Positions 1-5,099 of a stretch of 5,099 nt of DNA are shown here, piece by piece. Under the pieces are notes generated by a model. That model did not search any database and was not told the DNA's origin. It saw only the letters and a list, made by a program, of their open reading frames with translations. Position numbers and translations under genes: made by a program. Within the stretch, counting starts at the first letter, position 1. The number at the start of each line of letters is the position of its first letter. The DNA is from Limnohabitans sp. (GTDB lineage Bacteria; Pseudomonadota; Gammaproteobacteria; Burkholderiales; Burkholderiaceae_C), in contig VEQI01000258.1 of NCBI GenBank assembly GCA_018883305.1, forward strand, positions 1 to 5,099, written 5' to 3'.

Positions 1-93
1 TACCTCAGCCCCGTGGTGGCGGGTGCCGCCATGGCACTGAGCTCGGTCAGTGTCATGGCGAACGCTTTGTGGCTGAAGCGCTGGAAGCCTTGA
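1..93 (+). CDS. copA: Cu+/Ag+-type heavy-metal P1B ATPase, C-terminal end (partial, 5' end outside window)
   Basis: Frame 1 is open from the left edge and ends at TGA 91-93, giving the last 30 residues of a protein, from YLSPVVAGAAMALSSVSVMA to a basic tail ending RWKP. This matches the last transmembrane helix and short tail of copper-translocating P-type ATPases. The helix carries M-A-L-S-S, the MxxSS motif that in P1B-1 pumps contributes Cu+ ligands within the membrane; Zn/Cd/Pb-type (P1B-2) pumps carry a DxG motif here instead. The family uses ATP to move Cu+ or Ag+ from cytoplasm to periplasm across the inner membrane. The phosphorylation (DKTG), CPC and metal-binding domains would lie outside the window and cannot be checked. 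The gene converges tail to tail with the RND pump gene, with no bases between the stop codons. The family call is firm for so short a piece; the copper-versus-silver assignment rests on the single motif. Confidence 0.85.
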   Translation, partial: YLSPVVAGAAMALSSVSVMANALWLKRWKP

Positions 94-96
94 TCA
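91..96. other. Abutting convergent stop codons (TGATCA) of the ATPase and RND genes
   Basis: TGA at 91-93 ends the + strand ATPase gene, and TCA at 94-96 is the complement of the RND gene's TGA. The two coding regions meet with zero spacer and form a 6-bp palindrome. No separate intergenic terminator can exist here; any terminator would have to lie within the opposing gene. Confidence 0.9.
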
Positions 97-3000
97 GGCC
101 TGCACTTTTCTGGGCTTGGCGTCGCTGTTTTTCGGGGAGAACCACGCAACATACAGCACCGGCAAGACAACCAGGGTGAGCAACGTGGCGGTGACCAGTC
201 CGCCAATCACCACAATCGCCAGCGGGCGCTGGGTTTCCGAGCCAATGTCCTGGCTGAGGGCCATTGGCAGCAACCCCAGGGCGGCCAGCATGGCCGTCAT
301 GAGCACGGTTCGCAAACGCTGCATCGAGCCCTCGCGCACCGCATCGGCAACGGTCAAGCCGGCACTTCGAAGTTGCTGGAAAACAGAAAGCATCACCACC
401 CCGTTCAGCACCGCTTGGCCAGACAAGGCAATGAAACCGATGGCTGCAGAAACCGATAGCGGAATGCTGAACATCCACAAGGCCACAAATCCGCCAATCA
501 ATGCCAGCGGAACGTTGATGAGGATCAGCACGGCCGTCTTGACGGATTTAAAGGCGTCGAACAGCAGCACAAAAATCAGCAGCAGAGAAATCGGAACCAC
601 CACCGACAGCCGCTGCATGGCACGCTCCTGATTCTCGAATTCGCCGGACCAATTGACGGTGTAGGTGTCGGGGATACGAACGTTTTGGCTGACACGATTT
701 TTCATGTCAGCGACCACCGAGCCCATGTCGCGCCCTTTGATAAACACCCCGATCGCCATGGTGCGCCGCCCCGACTCACGGGCAATGTTCATGGCGCCAC
801 TGGCTTGTCGAATATTGCTGACAGCGCCCAGCGTGGTGTAGCCCCCGTCGGGAATCGCAATGGGCGTGCGGGCCAATTGTTCGATCGAGCGTCGCTCCTG
901 GGGCAGGCGAACAGCGGCGGCAAATTTGCGTTCGCCCTCCCATATCTGGGTTGCCGCCTTGCCTGCCAAGGCGGCTTCAATCACATCCTGGACATCGCTG
1001 ACATTCAGCCCAAAGCGTGCAGCTCGCTCGCGATCAATGTCAATGACCAACTGCGGCAACTCGCCCAAGCGGTCAACTTCGGCGCGCTGGATGCCAGGAA
1101 CCTGCTTGAACTCGCGTTGCATGGCCTCCACCGTTTGGCGTAGGGCCTGTAAATCGTCGCCAGCCACTTTGACCACAATTTGCCCCTTGATCTGTGAAAT
1201 CGATTCGAGCACATTGTCTCGAATGGGCTGTGAGAACGCGGGGTCCACACCAGGGATGACAGACAGGCGCGCGTCCATTTCTTCAATCAACTGGTCTCGC
1301 GTCAGGCCCTTGCGCCACTCTTCATGCGGCTTCACATCGACAAACACTTCGGCCATGCTCAGTGTTTTGGGGTCGGTGCCGTCCTCGGGCTGGCCGGCTT
1401 TGGAAACCACGGTGCGCACTTCGGGAATCGATTGCAAGGCGCGGCGTGCCAGCCGAAGCACCTGAACAGCCTCTTCTTGTGAAACACTGGCTGGCAAATC
1501 CCAGTTCACCCAGAAGGTGCCCTCGTTGAGCTCGGGTAAAAACTCTGAGCCCAGGCGTGCAGCGGCGCCCATCGCCAGGGCAAAAGCCGAGACGGCAATC
1601 AGGATCACCTTGCGTTGGTGGGCCAGCGCCCACGCCAGAACCGGCCGGTAAATCCGCTTGGCCGAAGACACCACACGGTTGTCATCGTGTGGCAGTTTGC
1701 GTCGCAAAATCCAATAGGCCAGAAGTGGGACCAAGGTCAGGGAAAAAATCAGCGAACCCACCAAGGCCATGGTGACCGACAGCGCCATGGGCTGAAAGAT
1801 GCGGCCTTCGTGTCGCTGCAGGGCAAAAATGGGGATGTGCGCTGCAATGATGATCAGCATCGAGAAAAGCGTGGGCCGTCCTACTTCGTTGGCAGCATTG
1901 GTGATCAGCGTGCGGCGCTCCTTGTCATTCATGCCCTCACCGCGTTCGGCAAGACGGTGCATGATGTTCTCAATGACAATCACGGCGCCGTCCACAATGA
2001 TGCCAAAGTCCATGGCGCCCAGGCTGAGCAAGTTGGCGGGCACGCCCATGATTTTCAGGCCCAGGAAGGTGGCCAGCAGCGACAAGGGAATGACCACCAC
2101 CACGGCCAGGCTGGCACGCAAGTTCGACAGGAACAAATAAAGCACCAGCGAGACCAGCAAAGCGCCCTCCACCAGATTGCGGAAAACCGTCGACAGGGTT
2201 TTGCCCATCAACCAGGTGCGGTCGTAGAACGGGACGATTTGAACGCCAGGGGGCAAGCCACGGGCATTGAGTTGCTCCAGGCGTTCTTTGACGGCCTTGA
2301 GCACCATGCTGGGGTTTTCGCCTTTGCGCATGATGACGATGCCGATCACGGCATCGTCGTCATTGTCTTGGCCGGTGATGCCTAGCCGGGGCACGGCACC
2401 AAGCGTCACCTGGGCCACATCGCGCATCAGGATGGGTGTTCCATTGCGTGAGCCCAGCACAATTTGACCAATGTCGTCGGCTGAGCGCAGCAAACCAATT
2501 CCGCGAATGGCAAATTGCTGTGCGCCCTGCGCCACATAACTGCCGCCCGCATTGGAGTTGCCACGCCCCAAGGCATCGAGCAGGTTTTGGAAGGTCAGCT
2601 TGTACGCGCGCAGCTTGTCCAGATCGGGTTGAACTTCGTATTGCTTGATGAAGCCACCCATGGCCACCACGTCGGCAACACCCGGGACCTGTCGCAAAGA
2701 GCGCTCGATGACCCAGTCTTCCAGGGTGCGCAAGTCGGTCGATGACACACCATCACCACGCACCCGGTAACGCATGATTTCCCCCACCGGCGTCGCGTTC
2801 GGGGCAATATTGACTTGGGCGCCGGCGGGCAAATCTACGCTGTTCAAGCGCTCGTTGACTTGCTGACGCGCCAGGTTCACATCGGCACGATCGTCATAGG
2901 TGATGACGGTGTAGGACAAACCGAATTGGGTATGCGAGAACACACGAATCGAGTTGGGCAAGCCTGATAAAGCGGTTTCCAGGGGCAGCGTGACTTGTTT

Positions 3001-3183
3001 TTCCACCTCTTCGGCCGCGCGGCCCGGGTAAAGGGCAATGACCGTCACCTGGGTGTCCGTGACATCCGGGAAGGCTTCGACCGACAGATTTTTGAAGGCG
3101 GTGACGCCCGCCAGCACAAAAAGCAGCGTTCCCAGAACGATGAACAGGGGCTGGCTCAGCGCATAGTGAATCAGGCGCTTCAT
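94..3183 (-). CDS. Heavy-metal efflux RND transporter, permease subunit (CzcA/CusA family)
   Basis: This 1029-residue protein is the inner-membrane, proton-driven pump of a tripartite metal exporter; its length fits the family (roughly 1030-1065). The twelve-helix RND plan is visible: TM1 about 11-30, a periplasmic porter/docking region 32-336, TM2-TM6 about 337-492, TM7 about 524-542, a second periplasmic region 545-857, and TM8-TM12 about 860-1013. Hallmarks include AFPDVTDTQVTV (37-48), MRKGENP (285-291) and GFIALSGQAVLNGVVM (916-931). TM4 holds DFGIIVDGAVIVIEN (392-406). Its D392, D398 and E405 have the same spacing as the three acidic residues required in Cupriavidus CzcA, and this form is typical of divalent-cation HME-RND pumps rather than Cu/Ag CusA. 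The ATG at 3183-3181 starts the canonical N-terminus (MKRLIHYALSQPLF), overlaps the adaptor stop as ATGA and has a weak AGG seven bases upstream. It is the last gene of the operon. The family is certain; the exact metal is not. Confidence 0.97.
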   Translation of the reverse strand: MKRLIHYALSQPLFIVLGTLLFVLAGVTAFKNLSVEAFPDVTDTQVTVIALYPGRAAEEVEKQVTLPLETALSGLPNSIRVFSHTQFGLSYTVITYDDRADVNLARQQVNERLNSVDLPAGAQVNIAPNATPVGEIMRYRVRGDGVSSTDLRTLEDWVIERSLRQVPGVADVVAMGGFIKQYEVQPDLDKLRAYKLTFQNLLDALGRGNSNAGGSYVAQGAQQFAIRGIGLLRSADDIGQIVLGSRNGTPILMRDVAQVTLGAVPRLGITGQDNDDDAVIGIVIMRKGENPSMVLKAVKERLEQLNARGLPPGVQIVPFYDRTWLMGKTLSTVFRNLVEGALLVSLVLYLFLSNLRASLAVVVVIPLSLLATFLGLKIMGVPANLLSLGAMDFGIIVDGAVIVIENIMHRLAERGEGMNDKERRTLITNAANEVGRPTLFSMLIIIAAHIPIFALQRHEGRIFQPMALSVTMALVGSLIFSLTLVPLLAYWILRRKLPHDDNRVVSSAKRIYRPVLAWALAHQRKVILIAVSAFALAMGAAARLGSEFLPELNEGTFWVNWDLPASVSQEEAVQVLRLARRALQSIPEVRTVVSKAGQPEDGTDPKTLSMAEVFVDVKPHEEWRKGLTRDQLIEEMDARLSVIPGVDPAFSQPIRDNVLESISQIKGQIVVKVAGDDLQALRQTVEAMQREFKQVPGIQRAEVDRLGELPQLVIDIDRERAARFGLNVSDVQDVIEAALAGKAATQIWEGERKFAAAVRLPQERRSIEQLARTPIAIPDGGYTTLGAVSNIRQASGAMNIARESGRRTMAIGVFIKGRDMGSVVADMKNRVSQNVRIPDTYTVNWSGEFENQERAMQRLSVVVPISLLLIFVLLFDAFKSVKTAVLILINVPLALIGGFVALWMFSIPLSVSAAIGFIALSGQAVLNGVVMLSVFQQLRSAGLTVADAVREGSMQRLRTVLMTAMLAALGLLPMALSQDIGSETQRPLAIVVIGGLVTATLLTLVVLPVLYVAWFSPKNSDAKPRKVQA
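3180..3183 (-). promoter_or_regulatory. ATGA stop/start overlap between adaptor and RND pump genes
   Basis: On the minus strand the RND ATG (3183-3181) overlaps the adaptor TGA (3182-3180). It is the same 4-bp overlap as at the other junction, so all three genes are chained and probably translationally coupled. Confidence 0.85.
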
Positions 3184-4361
3184 GGCTTGACCTGCGGGAT
3201 GGCCAGGGGTTTTTGATGCGCCTCTTCCTGCGCATTGCGCAACTCGCGGGCCAGCAGCAAGCCGTTTTCGCTGACCACTTCCTCGCCTTCTTTCAGGCCT
3301 TCGCCAATGACCACTTCCTTCGGCCCTTCATGCCACACCTTCACCTCGCGCGGCTCGAAGATGCCGCCCGGCAATTTCACAAACACGTAATGCTGCGTGC
3401 CGCGCAAAAAAACGGCGGTGGCTGGAACCATCACACCGGCGGAGAGTTTGCGCTCAAATCGCGCCGTCGCCAGCATTTCACTTTTAAGCAGACGATGGGC
3501 ATTGTTGACCGATGCGCGCAGCTTGATGGTGCGTGTCATGGGGTCAATGAAGTCGGCCACGGCGGTGATGGTGGCTTCAAACTGTTGGCCCGGCAGGGAC
3601 GGGATGCTCAGGGACACCCGTGTGCCGGGTTGCACGCTCGGCAAGTCAACTTCGCGTGCATCAATTTGTGCCCACAAGACACTCGGGTCTGTGATGACGA
3701 AAAGCGCAGGCATGCCCGGCCCGGACTGATCGGGCCTGACTTCTTGCGAGGGGTTGAGGTTGCGCTCAACCACGACACCCGGAATCCCCGCCCGAAGGGC
3801 CAGTTGCTGGTTGACGTCGGCGCCGCCACCGTACAAACGAACACGTGCCTGTGCCCGCTCCGCTTCTGCTTTGGCTCTGGCGGCATCGGCCTGTGCTTGT
3901 TCCAGATCTTTGCGCGCCACAATGCCGGCTTCAAACAGTTCCGTTTGACGCCCCAGGTTTTTTTGCATCCATTGCAAGTCTGCAAGCGCTCTGGCGGCAT
4001 CGGCTTGTGCCGCGCCAAACTCCGGTGAAGCCAGTTCCGCCAGCACATTCCCTGTGTGCACGGGGCGCCCCACGTCCGCGTGGATGGTGGCCACCCGGCC
4101 TGAAAAGGCTGGGTAAATGCGCTGCGTGCGCTCTTCGTTCCAGATCAGGCGTGCGGGCAAGTCGATGGTCAAATTTTTGGCCTGTGCTGCGGTGGCGGTC
4201 CCCAACAAAGCCAGCTGGGGGTGCTCGGAGGGAAAGCGCAGCTGGTTGTTTTGCACAATCGGTTGCGGTGTGGCCGCCATTCTGGGCGGCGCATCATGGC
4301 ATGCGCTCAGGGTCACCAGGCAAGCCAGCATCAGGCGGGAAAAAAGAGGCGAGTATTTCAT
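3180..4361 (-). CDS. Efflux RND transporter periplasmic adaptor subunit, CzcB/CusB-like lipoprotein
   Basis: This 393-residue membrane-fusion protein links the RND pump to the outer-membrane factor across the periplasm. The N-terminus (MKYSPLFSRLMLACLVTLSAC) is a short basic-hydrophobic signal peptide with a good lipobox, L18-S-A-C21, so lipidation at C21 is predicted. Next come the first lipoyl/barrel-sandwich half (about 83-113, FSGRVATIHADVGRPVHTG), an alpha-helical hairpin rich in Ala, Gln and Glu (about 114-177), the second lipoyl half (about 187-225), a beta-barrel (about 228-302) and a membrane-proximal domain (about 308-370). SPEFGAAQADAARA (112-125) is typical of CzcB-like adaptors. 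The start at 4361 is preferred: it is ATG, overlaps the upstream stop as ATGA, and begins exactly at a signal peptide. A longer in-frame form starts at a TTG at 4421, lies inside the upstream gene and would bury the signal. No obvious Shine-Dalgarno precedes 4361, which fits translational coupling. I see no His-rich or Met-rich metal-binding extension. Confidence 0.95.
   Translation of the reverse strand: MKYSPLFSRLMLACLVTLSACHDAPPRMAATPQPIVQNNQLRFPSEHPQLALLGTATAAQAKNLTIDLPARLIWNEERTQRIYPAFSGRVATIHADVGRPVHTGNVLAELASPEFGAAQADAARALADLQWMQKNLGRQTELFEAGIVARKDLEQAQADAARAKAEAERAQARVRLYGGGADVNQQLALRAGIPGVVVERNLNPSQEVRPDQSGPGMPALFVITDPSVLWAQIDAREVDLPSVQPGTRVSLSIPSLPGQQFEATITAVADFIDPMTRTIKLRASVNNAHRLLKSEMLATARFERKLSAGVMVPATAVFLRGTQHYVFVKLPGGIFEPREVKVWHEGPKEVVIGEGLKEGEEVVSENGLLLARELRNAQEEAHQKPLAIPQVKP
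3191..3193 (-). promoter_or_regulatory. Weak Shine-Dalgarno (AGG) for the RND pump gene
   Basis: The minus-strand sequence before the RND start reads GCAGGTCAAGCCATG. The AGG core sits seven bases before ATG, a normal spacing, but with only three or four matches to the anti-SD sequence. It lies inside the last codons of the adaptor gene and may support reinitiation after the ATGA overlap. Confidence 0.4.
3874..3896. repeat. 23-bp direct repeat, copy 1, inside the adaptor gene
   Basis: The sequence from gctctggcggcatcggc through tgtgc recurs 114 bp away with one mismatch (C at 3891 versus T at 4005). It encodes AQADAARA (adaptor residues 156-163) on the second helix of the predicted hairpin. 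The spacing is a whole number of codons (38). Confidence 0.75.
3988..4010. repeat. 23-bp direct repeat, copy 2, inside the adaptor gene
   Basis: This is the partner of the copy at 3874-3896, with 22 of 23 bases identical. It encodes AQADAARA (adaptor residues 118-125) on the first helix of the hairpin, just after the SPEFG motif. Confidence 0.75.
4358..4361 (-). promoter_or_regulatory. ATGA stop/start overlap between outer-membrane factor and adaptor genes
   Basis: Read on the minus strand, ATG (4361-4359) of the adaptor shares two bases with TGA (4360-4358) of the outer-membrane factor gene. The bases upstream (GTACTTTCCCA) contain no recognisable Shine-Dalgarno sequence. This arrangement typically supports termination-reinitiation coupling, and it is the main reason for choosing 4361 as the adaptor start. 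Confidence 0.8.
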
Positions 4362-5099
4362 TGGGAAAGTACCATGACAGATTCGGCAGCGGGGCGTGTC
4401 AGCAGCAGCAGAGAGCCCCAAGTGCGAGCATGCTCAGTGCGCGCATCCAAAGCCTCCAGCTGTGTGGCTTTGAGGGTGCGGCGCGCGTCCAGTAAATCCG
4501 TGAGCGACAGCGCCCCTTTGGCATAGGCCAATTCGGCTTGTTGGGCGACGCGAATGGCTTGCGGCAAGATGTCTTTGTCGTAGCCTTCAGCGCGGGCTGA
4601 AGCGCTGCGCCAAGATTGATAGAGGGTCAGCAATTCGGTGCGCGCACCCAGGCGGGTTTTTTCCAGCCATTCTTGTGCTTGCTGGTACAGGGCTTCCGCG
4701 CGGGCGATTTCTCCCTCGTAACCATAGCCCCATTGCAATGGCATTTGCATGCGCAACTCCAGCAGGCGGTTGGAGGTTCCCGGGTAGTGGTCTGCAGACC
4801 CTCCCCAGGTGATGTCTGATTTTCTTTGTGCTTGTGCCAATGACAGACTGGCTTGCGCTGCCGTGACGCGCGCCTGTGCGGCCATGACGGCCGGGCGTTG
4901 ATCTACCCACGCTTCCAGTTGGCTGGGCACGCCCGAGGCGGCAGGGTTGTTTTGCAAGCTAGGCCAGGTATTGGCAGGCTGCCAAGCCAGCGGGTTGCCG
5001 GGCAGGCGCGTGATTTGAGCCAGCCCCAAGGCGGCGGTTTCCAATGCCAGTTGGGCCGTGCGGACCTCGGCTTGGGCGCGGTGGGACTCACTCTGGATG
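4358..5099 (-). CDS. TolC-family outer-membrane efflux factor (CzcC-like), C-terminal part (5' end outside window)
   Basis: The reading frame is open to the right edge and ends at TGA 4360-4358, giving the last 246 residues of a protein that is usually about 400-450 long. It belongs to the outer-membrane efflux (OEP) family, whose trimers form a beta-barrel plus a long periplasmic alpha-helical tunnel. The visible part is the second structural repeat: a helix at about 1-30; the helix QRPAVMAAQARVTAAQASLS (67-86), continuing to about 91, a classic OEP sequence; two barrel strands near 94-104 and 111-120; PLQWGYGYEGEIARAEA (120-136) leading into a long helix; and LAYAKGALSLTDLLDARRTL (190-209), also very typical, before the C-terminal helix. 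A TTG at 5044-5042 could be mistaken for a start, but homology and the open frame continue upstream of it, so it is an internal Leu. The signal peptide and N-terminal repeat lie outside the window. The gene is first of the three visible operon genes and overlaps the adaptor start by 4 bp. Confidence 0.93.
   Translation of the reverse strand, partial: IQSESHRAQAEVRTAQLALETAALGLAQITRLPGNPLAWQPANTWPSLQNNPAASGVPSQLEAWVDQRPAVMAAQARVTAAQASLSLAQAQRKSDITWGGSADHYPGTSNRLLELRMQMPLQWGYGYEGEIARAEALYQQAQEWLEKTRLGARTELLTLYQSWRSASARAEGYDKDILPQAIRVAQQAELAYAKGALSLTDLLDARRTLKATQLEALDARTEHARTWGSLLLLTRPAAESVMVLSQ

Noticed and set aside
87..109. Possible rho-independent terminator on the + strand after the ATPase stop
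   Set aside because: The stem is only 4 bp (GCCT/AGGC) around a 5-base loop, and the T-run (TTTT) is not adjacent to it; too weak to call.
53..478. 141-residue minus-strand open frame overlapping the RND 3' end and the ATPase tail
   Set aside because: It is an alternate frame of the same strand as the RND C-terminus; Cys/His/Ala/Gly-rich low-quality sequence without family resemblance.
860..1465. 201-residue + strand open frame opposite the RND second periplasmic domain
   Set aside because: It is an Arg/Ser-rich shadow of the real gene with no domain, and the minus-strand frame is unambiguous here.
1615..2385. 256-residue + strand open frame, rich in His, Gln and Asp, opposite the RND gene
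   Set aside because: It is antisense to the conserved TM2-TM6 region of the RND pump; its composition is what complementing GC-rich hydrophobic codons produces, and it shows no recognisable domain.
3213..4028. 271-residue + strand open frame opposite the adaptor gene
   Set aside because: It lies wholly antisense to a well-supported adaptor gene, has no recognisable family features, and is best explained as a shadow frame in GC-rich DNA.
4362..4421. Longer adaptor start at the TTG at 4421
   Set aside because: It would place 20 unrelated residues before a clear lipoprotein signal peptide and lies deep in the upstream gene; the ATG at 4361 with the ATGA overlap is better supported.
5042..5044. 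TTG at 5044 as the start of the outer-membrane factor gene
   Set aside because: The frame stays open to the edge with helix-like OEP sequence (IQSESHRAQAEVRTAQLA) upstream, and the protein would lack its N-terminal repeat and signal peptide; it is an internal Leu codon.

Overview
The window looks like part of a metal-resistance locus from a GC-rich Gram-negative bacterium. The protein style (CzcC/CzcB/CzcA-like components next to a Cu+-type P-type ATPase) suggests a betaproteobacterium, perhaps Burkholderiales; this is an inference from general sequence character, not a phylogenetic result.

Layout. Positions 1-93 on the + strand are the last 30 codons of a heavy-metal P1B-type ATPase carrying the MxxSS motif of Cu+/Ag+ pumps. 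Everything else is one minus-strand operon, read from right to left: a TolC/CzcC-type outer-membrane factor (>5099 down to 4358, 5' end outside the window), a CzcB/CusB-type periplasmic adaptor lipoprotein (4361-3180), and a 1029-residue CzcA/CusA-family RND pump (3183-94). The order is the usual C-B-A order of heavy-metal efflux RND operons. Both internal junctions are 4-bp ATGA stop/start overlaps, so the three genes are probably cotranscribed and translationally coupled. No promoter is visible; it should lie beyond the right edge, upstream of the outer-membrane factor gene.

The operon and the ATPase gene converge with no spacer at all: the ATPase stop TGA (91-93) is followed directly by the complement of the RND stop (TCA, 94-96). 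There is no room for an intergenic terminator, so the 3' ends of the two transcripts probably overlap.

How the genes work together: the ATPase would move monovalent copper (or silver) from cytoplasm to periplasm. The RND pump, adaptor and outer-membrane factor would form a proton-driven tripartite channel that expels metal ions across the outer membrane. The RND membrane motif is of the divalent-cation CzcA kind (DFG...DGA...EN) rather than the Cu/Ag CusA kind, so the operon may export Zn/Co/Cd/Ni-type ions even though its neighbour is a copper-type pump. The window is essentially all coding. I see no RNA gene, mobile element or CRISPR array, and no clearly undescribed system; the points worth a second look concern gene junctions, metal specificity and adaptor sorting.
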